Source of the DNA: Rheum nobile
Taxonomy: Eukaryota; Streptophyta; Magnoliopsida; Caryophyllales; Polygonaceae
Assembly (NCBI GenBank): GCA_027886185.1
Contig: WOAB01000583.1
Location: forward strand, 6,076,001-6,140,000
Direction: 5' to 3'
DNA length: 64,000 nucleotides
Shown here one piece after another: positions 1 through 10,920 of the stretch. The first letter of the stretch is position 1; every line of letters begins with the position of its first letter. The notes beneath the pieces are model-generated. The model had not been told where the DNA came from and searched no databases. It saw only the letters and a program-made list of their open reading frames with translations. A program made the translations under genes and the position numbers.

Positions 1-330
1 ACATATAGAAAATCTTTTTCAAATTGATTATATTTGAAAATATATAAATATTTTTTAAATTGACTAACACATACATATAAAAATTAGATTAATAGGTATT
101 TTTATTTATATTAATTTCTTAAACTAAATTTGTTTAGTTATATTGAGTAATCTATAATTAAGACGCGACGCATTGTTTTAACTTTTGTTAAAAGCTCGAA
201 TGATGTGGTATATAACAAAGGCCGACATGTAGGCGAATAGAACGTGATGATGACATATATGCGAATTGAACGTGATGCCGACACATAGGATTTAGGCATC
301 TCCTTTAGTGTATATATATATATAATATAG

Positions 331-3307
331 ATGGATAATAGACTTTTTAATTTTTATTTATAATTATTAAATAAAATTATAAAAATAGTATTTTAGAAAT
401 ATCTAGAAATATATTGAGAATATTTTCATAAAATTCTTATTGTTGGGAACTTGGAAAGAAAGAAGATATGAAATTGATTTAAAAATCTTTGTGATTGATT
501 TGTATGTAAATTAGGAAGAGATTAGGTTAGGTTTAGGAGCAAATCTTAATAAGTTATATGCTTTTGATTGACATATTTAGTTTTAAAAATAGAATAATCT
601 TATATATAATTATTGTGATTGATATGTTTAGTTTAGGAAATATGAGAATTTGATAAATATTTATTATATTGAATTTGAAGAAAAATGAAAAATTGATAAA
701 ATGTCATATGACAGAAAGAATAAGAAGATGTCATGTGGCATAAGAAGAGGGTGAACTTAATGTAACACCCCCAAATCTTAACCCATTTGGAAATGTATTA
801 CCGTCAGTGATCTCAGTGTTCCTTATCGAGATCACCCAAGGCTTTACCGTTTGAATACAAATCATGAAATACAATGATACAAAATCATAATATTATTCAT
901 ATAAAACATGAGTCCCGGGATTACATCCCAATCCCGAATAGGACAAATACAGAGTTTAAACAAAGTACAGCGGAAGTCTTTTAAATATATAACAGAGTAA
1001 ATAAGTTACAGCGGAAGTCTTTCTTGAAATATTACAAAAAGGGTTGTGATCGTAATGATCACCTGTCCAAGGATCTCAACCTGATTAAAAGATAATTATT
1101 AAAACATCCAAAAACAACCGTCGTCTTCATAGTCAATCTAGTCTCCCCATATCTTCGCTCTATCTGATGTGCCAAATCGAACGGATGACACCAGCCAACC
1201 ATGCAGAGAACAATTGCGGTTGGTTAGTCTACTGAATAGACTATGCAAGGATACAAAGCAGAAGGTTTGAAGTAGTTGTATTAGGTTAGACTCATCGTTT
1301 CTCGAATAATAACCGATAACGATAATCAACCTTCATACTTCTACTGAATAACAACAAGAGGTATGCACAAGAGAAGATTCTGGAAGACTGAATCTTCACA
1401 GAAATCGACCCGAAAGAAGACTCCAACGGAAGTGAGTCTTAAGGAAAAATGACAAATCTGGAACGTTTACAGAATCAGACATCAGTGATTTAAAAGCTGA
1501 CTTAGATGTTTCGGTTCATGACCAACCTCACCGCTTACAGCGAATCCAGATTAGAAAGAGAACGTACTCTGATCAAAAGTTGAGACGAGCTTTCATAGCT
1601 GCACTATTTACTTAGATGCACTACTCGCCAAAGGTATATTAATTATGTGCACTCGGGCACTTTATCTTATTAAATTCCAAAATGAGCATTACGTTATAAG
1701 CTTTTAAATCTCCACCCGAGAGATATCGGATCTCCCCGCAAGAGATATCATATCTCCTCACAAGAGATATCAGAGGGAATAAATCCCGAAAGATTTGGCA
1801 CTAGCGAAGTGCACCAACCCCGAGTAAGGGTATGGTCATGACCAGAGAGAAAGTACTGGGGAAAATCCACCAAGTACTAGTTATAAAGAAACAACTAAAC
1901 CCCCACAAGGTACATAGCGTTCCTAACCACTAGTGCTAACTAAACAGTTCTAGCACAACAATAGTTCGGGATAAATCCACATAAATGCTCTCAAGGCGAA
2001 CATAAATAATAGCGTTGTTCTAACAGATATACAACCTATTATAATATCATTATTACAGTTTCCAAAACTATTTATAAAACCATTTCCAGATAAACACAAT
2101 AATCATTCCAAATTAATTACTCAGATAAACAACTGATAATTAATGTAAATATGGAACGATGAGCAAGAGCGAACCGCCACTTGCCTTAATCCACAGAGTT
2201 TGAACAAATCCTAACGACGAGTTTCCGGGCTCGACATAGGGACAGATCTGGCAACACAGATTCCTTCGAATCGACCCATAAAGAAACCCTAAGTTAGATT
2301 CGACAAAGACGAGTACGAACCGAAAGAAATCGAAAGGAACGACGTCCGAACGAAGGCTACAGAAGCCAAAGCCAACACATGGCAACAGCTGAAGGGAGGC
2401 GGTCGCCGCCAGCCTCACGGTGGTCGCCGACGTTCGTGGAGGCGGTCGCCGCCGGCCTTACGGCGGGCGCCGCTACGAACATCGGGAAATTTTACGAGAA
2501 CAGAAATCTTACCCACGTCGATCGCTTTGGTTCGTCTTTGCCTTGCTTTGGATTCTAAGCTTCTAAGGGCCTCCAAAGCTTCTCTTTGCAACTGGAACGA
2601 CACCAAAAAGGAGCTCCGACGATCGGCTTCAAACTTTCCGGCGAGAGCTCAGAATTCCGGCGAGACAAGAGTGAGAGATTTGAGCTTCGATTGTGCTCAA
2701 TTCTGATCCCAAATCACTCCTTAAATAGCCCCAACATCAAAGGGGGTAAGATTGGCCAACAAAACCACGTGGAGGGCCAAGATCGAAGCGCCGACCGATC
2801 GCCGGCAACTGGCAAGCCTATGCCTGCATAGGGGCGGCGGTCGCCGCCTGGTCGCCGTCGTGAATTCCTGAAGCGGCGGTCGCCGCTTTTGGGCAGCGGT
2901 CGCCGTTTCCTAGGGACATCTGTCCAACGCGAAGCTGTGAGGAAGGCGCCAATGAGTTGACTTACGGCGGTCTCCGCCACGGGGCAGCGGTCGCCGCCAA
3001 GTCAACTCTTATCCGTTTGGGCTTTGGATAAGCTTGGCTTAGCCCGGGATAAAAATAATCGTACACAAACGAGTATTAAGTCCCAAAGTACGTCGACTGT
3101 ATATTATTTCTCTGAGAAAAATATTACAGAGATAGAGCACATTATAGAATGTCTTAAACTCTCTGAAATAAATCTGACGTACAAAACGGGTGTTCGGAAA
3201 AATTCCCAAAATTTCCAAAATATCCTTACAGAAATACGGGGTATCACACTTAATAGGAAGATGCCATGTGGCTTAGAGAGGTTGTGGTTTAGTAGATATA
3301 TAGTAGA
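331..3307 (-). mobile_element. Helitron-family remnant, 5' terminus at 3307, split by a solo LTR
   Basis: The right edge TAGTAGATATATAGTAGA, followed by T, matches the edge at 3852 and resembles those at 12920 and 54645. Read on the minus strand it is a Helitron-type 5' terminus (TC after A). The interior around 470-520 (aaaatctttgtgattgattt) resembles the interior of the small Helitron at 54248-54645. No convincing CTRR end with hairpin was found on the left, so the left limit is a guess. The LTR at 761-3248 is inserted inside it. Apart from this, 1-760 is AT-rich with no gene signal. Confidence 0.4.
761..3248 (-). mobile_element. Solo LTR, TSD CTTAA (family A)
   Basis: The block begins TGTAACACCC, ends GGTATCACA, and is flanked by identical CTTAA at 756-760 and 3249-3253. 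Terminal TG...CA plus a 5-bp duplication with no internal region marks a solo LTR. It is the inverted paralogue of 39540-41925. That copy has TATAAAAG on the plus strand; here the equivalent TATTTAAG lies on the minus strand at 2720-2727, so transcription would run leftward. The promoter-proximal half (about 2400-3000) is full of GC-rich CGGCGGTCGCCG-type palindromes. Short ORFs here show no recognised domain. Confidence 0.88.
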
Positions 3308-3536
3308 TTTTGCACCAGGTTCTGTTTTGTTCAGTTAGTATTTTGCTGCTATTTCTGATAGCACAACAACTTTCTTGTAGGTTTTGGACCACGGTGCATG
3401 TTCAGTTGTGATTGCACAACTTGTTTTGTTTTATTATAATCCAGTCTTTGTAAAAAAATTGTAGGTTTAGTTTTTGGAAACAAATCATTTGTTTCCAACG
3501 CATTTGTTATTGCAATGCAGATTTATTGAATATTCT

Positions 3537-3852
3537 TTAGTCCATTTTGGAAAGAATTTATGTTAACAATGTTACAGATTTATTTAAGTGCCTACAAAAT
3601 ATATGACAGAGAATATTTTGTGCTAAGTTTTAGAAATAATAGATTATAAAAATATTTGTATGGTATGCATAGCCTGTTAATTAGGGCATAGATTTGATTT
3701 TATTTGATTTTCAAAATAAAAACGAAAAAAAGGATAGCTTGCCACATGACAAAATTAATGGCGGGATGCCACGTGACATTAGAAAGGGTTAGTTTATTTT
3801 GGGGGCACTACGTGGCGTAGTACGGATTCTGCTTTAGTAGATATATAGTAGA
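3537..3852 (-). repeat. Dispersed repeat with Helitron-type 5' end (copy 2)
   Basis: About 310 bp closely similar and co-linear to 12600-12920. It ends with GCTTTAGTAGATATATAGTAGA followed by T, a Helitron-type 5' terminus on the minus strand. Both copies contain short ACGTGACA/ACGTGGC words. The opposite end could not be found. The stretch 3308-3536 shows no gene or recognisable element. Confidence 0.5.
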
Positions 3853-3963
3853 TTAAATCAAGGTTCAAATAATCCTTCAAATTATCCCATTAGATGTTGA
3901 TCCATTTTTTTAGACGTTGATCCATTTATGTAGGCTATGCTATTGGTTTTTATTTGACACTCA

Positions 3964-6459
3964 TGATCAACGCTGTCGAGGCGCCTAAATAAAATAATCC
4001 TAAACAAGTAGCAAAGACAAGCAAGGGTCTAATCCCACATGGAGGAAGTAATCTTTCAGAGTGCAAAGTCGTATGTCAAAGGTAACAAATGGGGGAATTG
4101 GTTGATTGTTGTGAAACAAGTAAACAAAGCAAAGTAAACAAAACAAAAGGTTGAAATCAATTGGGGAAAACACTTAGCCAAACAAATATCCACCATTCAT
4201 ATGATTGATTGGTCCTAGGTTATCTCTATTCATTCCTTTGATTATTTATGTCCCTATTCTGAATTAGTTACCAGTCCTACCAGTCCAGGCAACCCTAACT
4301 ATTAAACAATCCCTACCAACCTTCAAGATTTAATTCAATAGCAGCAAGAAGCATAAGAATTAACCAGGATACATGCAACACCACGACCCGCAGTATTTAA
4401 CATATAATCAAATCTCTTTCATAATAAACTAGTCCTACCAGTCCTAGAATATCATGGATGCTACAACATATAAGGAATCTCAATCCGAAATATCCAAACC
4501 CTAGCAATAGACAATTACTAATATCAACTAGTTGGCCAAACTAGTCAAATCAATAAGAATCAATAAGAATATGCTCAAGAGAAAATATATAATCCAAAGG
4601 GATAGGAAATATAGTTAGAACCTCACAATCATGAATCAAATGAAGGCTTCAATTGTCGGACTAAGCAAAGGGTGCTTAGTTCTTCATAGTTCAAAGGAAA
4701 ACAATGCTGAATGGAAAAACTGAATTGTAACGTGATGAATACTGAATGAATGATCAACAATGAAAAGGGAAACTAGGTTAAATAACCTAACCCTAAAACT
4801 AAAGGGAAAAGATAACGAAAACAATCCTAAAAAGAAAATAATATAAAGTACGGAATAATAAAATAAAGAAAAATCGGAAAGAGTCAAAACAAGCAACTTC
4901 ATAACTTCTCGCGTGGATCGCCCCCGTGTCATTCCGCAGTCGCGGCATCAAATCCGCGGTCGCGGAAATTAGATTCTTGCTCTCGACTTGTGCATCGTTG
5001 GGGGGTTGATGTGACCATGCCACATCAAGGCATAGACATAGGCGAGGAGGAGCCGGACTTGGGGCTGGACATGGAGGAGCCAAATCAAGGCATGGAGGGC
5101 CAAGCCACACCAGGCGAGGAGGAGCCGGACGCCGCGCCAGGCACGCCAGGCGCTGTGCCAGGCACAACGCCAAGCGCCAAGCCGAGAAGGCCTTCCAAGG
5201 ACGTTGCTGACGGCGCCGACGACCTTAGGCCCGATGCCATCACTCGGTCCAGGGCTCGCCACCTTCTCCAAGACTTGAAGAAGGGCTTGACGTGCCAAGG
5301 ACCCCTAAGCCACGCTCGAGCCACCTTCTTCACATGCTTCCAAACCAGCGCCGAGAATGCCGGCGCTTGCGGCAAGTGAACATCAAGCGAAGGCGCCGAG
5401 CCATCCAGCCCACTTGGCTAGGCGCACTTGGTGCCATGGGTTGGCGCACCCACCAAACTTTCTTGAGCTAGGCCCATGGCCTAAGGATTACTATTTTGCT
5501 TATTTATTGCCGGACCATGTTGTTTTCCCTAAAGTGACCACTATTTGTAGTGTTCTAATTAGTAGGCTAAGTCTTGTAATTTTAGCATTTTTGCTGGCAA
5601 CTGTTGAACAATTTAAGGCCCTATATAAAGGTCTTGTAAAGCCTGAAAAGGCACGCAGGAATAATATCAAGAACTTAGTCTCAAATCGATCTCTCTCTTT
5701 TCCTACCTTCCTCTTGCGTCAAATTTCTAAGTGTTGCCGAGTGAGTTCATCTCACCAACTCTTCTTCTTTCTCAATCAAGTCTGCGTCGATTCTTCCCTT
5801 CCCTTGAAGAACTATTTGTGAGCCATCATTTTCACGCCAACAACCAACATCCACAACAATCATCTCGCTGAAGTCCTTCTCGGAACTCTCAGCGACACCT
5901 CAGTAAAAGAACCATAACTTTCGTTTCCGTGATCCAATTGCGCTCAAATTTCGAGGACAGAAACTAGACTTCATTATCTAACTACTGTCGCTGGAATCAT
6001 CCAATTTGGAGTTCGGAGCAAGAAGAACGACCCCATTTAAGTCACGACAAATTCTGGAATCCTGCTGTCTTGAGTTCTTGTGTTCTGAGGCATCGACGAG
6101 CAAATCCTTGCACCGAAGGCCCCTCGATCCTTGATCTTAACAGGGGTTTTCCGCGGTCGCGGAAAATGACAATTCTGGCTCCGCTGTCTCGCCTGCTCCG
6201 CGATCAACCTCCTCTTCGCCCGCGGTCGCAGCTCCTCCCTTTTCTCTCCTTTGTGTGGTTTCTTCTTCATCTTCCTTGGTCTCTTCAAGTGGTCTACTCC
6301 TCGTCTTCAATAAATCTTCATTTAAGCTTCTCCAGACCACTAAATCCACACTTCTTCTCCTCAACTCCATACTTCACAGTTGTGCTCTAAATCCATACAT
6401 ATGACGCCCTAAACACCGGTAACAACTCCTAGATAAGCACTACAAAGTAGAGCTGATCA
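3964..6459 (-). repeat. 3' LTR of the 3964-12274 retrotransposon, carrying a nested solo LTR
   Basis: Starts TGATCAACGC and ends GAGCTGATCA. It is co-linear with 10921-12274 except for the insertion at 5006-6142 plus its 5-bp duplication. It carries CCGCGGTCGCGG-type palindromes at about 4934-4970, about 6150 and about 6215. Confidence 0.88.
5006..6142 (+). mobile_element. Nested solo LTR, TSD GGGGT (family B)
   Basis: Begins TGATGTGACC, ends TCTTAACA, flanked by GGGGT at 5001-5005 and 6143-6147. A TATA box (CTATATAAAGG) lies near 5621. A reading frame from the left edge to 5379 is rich in Pro, Gly and Glu and ends in an ITRSRAR-type motif (about 5240-5265) that recurs in plant gypsy polyproteins. 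Family B LTRs therefore seem to begin inside the coding end of the polyprotein. The other copy is 58956-59990, which also starts TGATGTGAC. Removing this insertion restores co-linearity of the host LTR with 10921-12274. Confidence 0.88.
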
Positions 6460-6472
6460 AACTCCCTCATGC
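6460..6472 (-). promoter_or_regulatory. Polypurine tract of the minus-strand retrotransposon
   Basis: On the minus strand GCATGAGGGAGTT immediately precedes the LTR start TGATCAGC. It follows a GAGGACGAGCAAGG motif often seen just before the 3' LTR of Athila/Tat-type elements. From 6473 to about 7100 I see only non-coding retrotransposon sequence. Confidence 0.65.
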
Positions 6473-7146
6473 TTAAACCTTGCTCGTCCTCGAGTAAGCT
6501 AGAATAAAACTTACTCCTCCAATCAAATCTCCAAGGTTTCAGGAAGCATAGAAAAATCATCTCCACCAAGAATTGTACCTAAACATTAAACTCCACGGCA
6601 CCAACACAATATGTACAGCACAACACATAATACAACACATGACTCAACACCATCCAAGCTTAAAGGAAAGCAGAGTACTTCCCCCAAGCTTATCCCAAAC
6701 ACCATAGAGTGGATAAAAATCTAATCCTAGCCTCCATCTATCTTCTTATCGCTCCAGAGTGACCTACCCGAAACCTCTTTATATCACCTCTTCTTATGTC
6801 ACCACGCCAGGTAAAATGATGATTCCTAATAATCACTCTTCTTCTTTTCACTCATTTTTCCAAGGCGCCCTTTCGGGTTTTCACCAAGCCACTCATTTCA
6901 TTTTTCAATAGATGGGCTCACAATATACTCACATCACTCTTGACCAATTATTACCCCAGCCTAATGCTGGTCCAAGCCACCTGCTTATTACCTAAGCCGC
7001 CCTTTCGGGTTTTCGACTTATCCCATGATTTTTCTTTTGCCTTTTTTTTCTATTTTGGCTTTTTTTTTCTTTTCTCCTCAACGACATAGCAAGTATAAAA
7101 TACTGGCTTTTCTTTTGTTTAGGCGCCTCGACAACGTCTATCAAAT

Positions 7147-7164
7147 TGGCGCCGTTGCCGAGGA
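7147..7164 (+). promoter_or_regulatory. tRNA-Asp primer binding site, plus orientation, internal
   Basis: TGGCGCCGTTGCCGAGGA matches the tRNA-Asp 3'-end complement with one change. It follows a short LTR-end remnant (about 7115-7143, ending TCTATCA). It belongs to a segment inverted relative to the rest of the element. Confidence 0.8.
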
Positions 7165-7284
7165 GGCAAGTTTTAATTTTTCTTGGTGTTTGTTTGTGTG
7201 TCAACTTTTGTGTGGACCTATCTTACGGTCCACACCCGTGCTACTGATTTTGTTTATTTTTATTTTTTTTATCTTGATTCAGAG

Positions 7285-8773
7285 ATGGAGAGATTTCCCC
7301 AAGTCCGACAGGAGCCGCGATATGACCCATACTCCTACGCATTTACTCCAGAGAGGGGGTATCACCCAACTTCAAGTGCAGCAATGCCAGTTAAGCCCTG
7401 CAGAATCTGTCATGATCCGCTGCACCCCACTGACGAGTGCCCAAGACTTCCTGAACATGCAGCTGATATGAACGATGTAAGAGGTTTTGGTCCGCAGAGG
7501 CCGAGATATGAACCGTATTCAAACACCTACAACTCAGGGTGGAGGGATCACACCAATCCGAGGTACGGAAATCATCAATATCTTCCCCATGGCCATGATA
7601 ACCAGGAGTTCAATCCATACCAACAACAGTTCAATCCGTATGGTAATTAGCAACCGTACGCGTATAGATCCCAAGGTCAAAATGCAAGCCCGCCTATGCC
7701 CGGTAATGACATACTCAACACTATCATGCAGAGCATAGCGACTATGACTAGCATTGTGACCTCGATGGGGGCAAAAATTGAAACAGTGGTCCAACATCGG
7801 CACGAGACGAATTCTAATGTTCAACACTTGGAGAATCAGTTTGGACAAGTCGCTCAATTGTTGAGTAAATTAGAGGCCATGGAATCCATGCAAATACCAT
7901 GTCCTATGGTAGAGAACCCAAGAGAAAAGGTATGTGCGATGACACTAAGGAGTGGTATACAGTTGGGAAGCACACCCTTGACAGAGGAGGGTGATCATGA
8001 GAAAGATAATATGGTTGGAAACGGAGCTACAATAGAAAAAGACGCCACAGAAGACATTCCGCGATCGCGGACCAGTCCCAGAAGGCGGTGATTTTTCCAA
8101 AGAAATTTCGCGACCGCGGAATAATTTCCGCGACCACGGAAAAAGGCCAACAGACGAGCATCAGGTCGAGAGATTTTCGCGACCGCAGAATGAAATCCGC
8201 GACCGCGGATTGTCCCCCGACGTCTCCGAAGACCCAAACGCAGTTCCGCGACCGCGGGAGCCACTCCGCGACCGCGGATCATCTGTACCTATCGTGGATA
8301 ACTATGTTCGGCCTAATTTTCCACCGCTCGGCTCATTGAAGCCTCTCGCACCCTTTCCCGAGGCTCTGAAGGACACCAGAAAGGTGGAGAACGACAAGGA
8401 TCTATTTGACACCTTCAGTAACTGCGAGGCAAATATTCCTTTGTTCAAACTGGCAAACAACATCCCTCGCTGCGCAGAATTTTTAAAGGCGTTGGGAAAA
8501 ATCAAGAAGAGGCCAAAGGAGAAGCACAAGAAGGAGGCCTTGATTCAAGTGGCGGATTTCTATATGCTGGATACGGGGCAGGACAAACATGCAACCCCTG
8601 AAATGTTGGGTAGGCCATTTTTTAAGATGGCTAGTGCAATCATTGATGTGAACAGCGGTATACCAACCATGAAGTGCAGGAGAATGAGGATCAAGCTCAA
8701 CGTAGAGAACACAAAGAGGCATCCCCCTGATATAGACCCTAGGAGTTCAGTTGATGTACGCAACCCAAGTTGA
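7285..8773 (+). pseudogene. Retrotransposon gag/protease remnant, plus-oriented segment
   Basis: Reads from ATG at 7285. A knuckle-like CRICHDPLHPTDECP stretch is followed by an in-frame TAG at 7648-7650. The same frame then resumes with a coiled stretch and ENPREKVCAMTLRSG, a motif usual just before the protease. The frame closes at 8091. A different frame (8210-8773) resumes with gag/pol spacer sequence and a FYMLDTG...LGRPF protease-like end. Family members have much more between these parts, so internal deletion has occurred. The region 8055-8290 is interrupted by GC-rich palindromes. A typical element-end motif GGGAGGCAACCC follows near 8820. Not functional. Confidence 0.8.
8055..8285. 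repeat. Cluster of CCGCGACCGCGG palindromes in gag
   Basis: Seven near-copies of the 12-mer CCGCGACCGCGG occur in about 230 bp, mostly in pairs about 10 bp apart. In one frame they encode repeated FRDRG...SATA peptides. The same motif recurs in both LTRs. Confidence 0.85.
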
Positions 8774-8942
8774 GTGGGAGAGCACTATGTCGAGCCACGA
8801 CAATAACTTAGGCACTGTCCGGGAGGCAACCCGAGGTATGTATTTCTTTCTGTATTTTCATTCCACATCTTTAGTTTTCATTGTTTTATTTTGCCTAGTC
8901 TCGTTTTGCGTTGTTTTTGTTTTTGCATTTGTACTAACCTGC

Positions 8943-9114
8943 AGGAAGGAGGCCCGAACCATAATTGAAGACGGTGTGAATCACCAATGTAAGTCCTCTT
9001 TCTCCCTGCACTTGAAAAACAAAATGAAAAAATTAAAACTTCGGGAATGAGGCCCGAACCATGATGAAGGGTGGCTGCAGGAAGGAGGCCCGAACCATGA
9101 TGAAGGGTGGCTTC
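8943..9114 (+). repeat. Direct repeats GAAGGAGGCCCGAACCATRA
   Basis: Three partial or complete copies of a unit of about 33 bp (GGAGGCCCGAACCAT...GGGTGGC) occur at about 8946, 9048 and 9082, just before the inversion junction. Confidence 0.7.
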
Positions 9115-9132
9115 TGGCCACCCTTCATCATG
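9096..9132. repeat. Hairpin at junction of oppositely oriented gag segments
   Basis: CATGATGAAGGGTGG (9096-9110), a 7-base loop, then the exact reverse complement CCACCCTTCATCATG (9118-9132). Left of it the retroelement reads on the plus strand; right of it on the minus strand. It marks the switch point. Confidence 0.9.
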
Positions 9133-10023
9133 CACCGCCTCATCATCTCCTTCATCTCAGCCATCTCAGCGAGTAGAGTGGAGTTAGGCTGAGATTTTGC
9201 AGTTCTCACGGATTGGGTGCCCGCCCTCTTGTTGAACTGTCTTGAGCCCTCATATAGCTCAAAGAAAACTTCATAGGCCTGGTCTGGAGTCTTATTCAGG
9301 ATGTTTCCTCCACAGGTAGCGTTCACAATCCGACGCTCGTCATCAAGCAAACCTCCATACAAATAAAGTACGAGGTCTTGGTCTGAGTAGCCATGATAGG
9401 GACAACTAGAAATCAGCCTCTTGAAGCGCTCGTAGTACTCATATAGCGACTCAGTAGCCTATTGTTCGATGTTGCTAATACTCCTCTTCAGGTTGTTCAG
9501 CTTTGTCGCTGGGAAGTACTTCTCCAGGAAGGCCTTTTTCATCTTGGCCCATGCTCCCTGGAGTCTGGTAATAGAACCAGTCATTGGCCGAATCCTTCAA
9601 AGAGAAGGGAAAGGCCCTCAGCTTGATTTGGTCCTCAGTCACTCCCTTAGGCTTCATGCTCGTGCAGACTGCATGAAACTCCGACAGATGCTTGTTAGGG
9701 TCTTCACCACTCATCCCATGGAAGTGGGGGAGTAAGTGGATCAACCCCGACTTGAGCTCGAAATTGACTCCATCAGCAAGCTTAGGAAAATGCACAGCCA
9801 GCGGTTGCTGTTGCAGGTTGTGGGCAGTCAACTGCTTCAACATTTGTTGTTCGTTTGCCATCTCAAAAGTGGGGTTGTCAAATATCAAAGATCGGTTGAC
9901 TCTGCGGCTCTGGGAGAGAGTCCTCTCGATTTCTGAATCCAAAGCCAAAATTGGAGAGTTAGTAGTACGGGTGTGGACCATAAGATATGTCCACACAACA
10001 GTAACAAGCACACAAACAAACAC
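9133..10023 (-). pseudogene. Retrotransposon gag N-terminal half, minus-oriented segment
   Basis: The first frame (10023 down to 9475) contains HFHGMSGEDPNKHLSEFH and QIKLRAFPFSLKDSANDWF, typical of the Retrotrans_gag domain of plant gypsy elements. A frameshift in the gap 9363-9475 separates it from a second frame, 9362 to about 9133, with a YEVFFELYEGSRQF-type capsid end. The frame then reads through the hairpin into antisense of the plus-oriented copy, down to 9033. Not functional. Confidence 0.82.
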
Positions 10024-10045
10024 AAAGAAAAAAATTAAACTTGCC

Positions 10046-10063
10046 TCTCCGACAACGGCGCCA
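10046..10063 (-). promoter_or_regulatory. tRNA-Asp primer binding site, internal minus copy
   Basis: On the minus strand TGGCGCCGTTGTCGGAGA, two changes from the tRNA-Asp complement, three bases from the truncated LTR that starts at 10067. Confidence 0.75.
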
Positions 10064-10066
10064 ATT

Positions 10067-10733
10067 TGATAGCAGGTTTTAGTCGTATCACCTGATCAAA
10101 ACAATCCTAAACTAGTAGAATAGTAGTAAGGGTCGAATCCCACAGGAAGGAGTTGTCTTTCTTTATTTAAGATTGCATGCAATACTAACAAAGGGGGGTT
10201 TTGTTTACTTGTTTGCCAACAAGTAAACAAATAAACAAAAGCAAAGGATTTCAATCAATTAAGGGAAAACACTTAGCCAAACAAATATCCACCACTCATA
10301 TGATTGATTGGTCCTAGGTTATCTTTATTCCTTCCTTTGATTATTCTTGTCCATATTCTAAATTAGTTACCAGTCCTACCAGTCCAGGCAACCCTAACTA
10401 TTAAACAATCCCTACCAACCTTCAAGATTTAATTCAATAGCAGCAAGAAGCATAGGAATTAACCAGGATACATGCAACACCACGACCCGCAGTATTTAAC
10501 ATATAATCAAATCTCTTTCATAATAAACTAGTCCTACCAGTCCTAGAATATCATGGATGCTACAACGGATAAGGAATCTCAACCCGAAATATCCAAACCC
10601 TAGCAATAGACAATTACTAATATCAACTAGGTGATCAATCCAGTCAAATCAATAATAATCAATAGGAATATGCTCAAGAGAAAAGATATAATCCAAAGGA
10701 ATAGGAAATAGAGTTATAACCTCACAATCATGA
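10067..10733 (-). repeat. Truncated internal LTR copy
   Basis: From about 10100 it follows 10921-11588 closely. Its first 35 bp differ (TGATAGCAGG). It breaks off at CACAATCATGA. With its own primer site and gag it looks like the 5' end of a related element joined inside the larger one, for instance by template switching during reverse transcription. Confidence 0.75.
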
Positions 10734-10899
10734 TCAGCTCGGGGCTGCTGCCGTGCCATTCTGCGAAAACCACTCGGGGCCGCTGTGTGGACCATAAACG
10801 GAATAAAGAAATAAAATAAATAGCACGAGTGTGGACCATAAGATAGGTCCACACAAAAGTTGACACACAAACAAACACCAAGAAAAATTAAAACTTGTC

Positions 10900-10917
10900 T
10901 CCCCGGCAACGGCGCCA
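10900..10917 (-). promoter_or_regulatory. tRNA-Asp primer binding site beside the 5' LTR
   Basis: On the minus strand TGGCGCCGTTGCCGGGGA, exactly the 18-nt complement of the plant tRNA-Asp 3' end including CCA, three bases from the LTR. Confidence 0.88.
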
Positions 10918-10920
10918 ATT

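Noticed and set aside
4799..5379. Overlapping Pro/Gly-rich ORFs on both strands
   Set aside because: They are shadows of the polyprotein-end sequence in the family B LTR and cross its boundary at 5006.
7147..10917. tRNA-Asp-like 18-mers taken as tRNA gene pieces
   Set aside because: They sit next to LTR ends and are primer binding sites complementary to tRNA-Asp.
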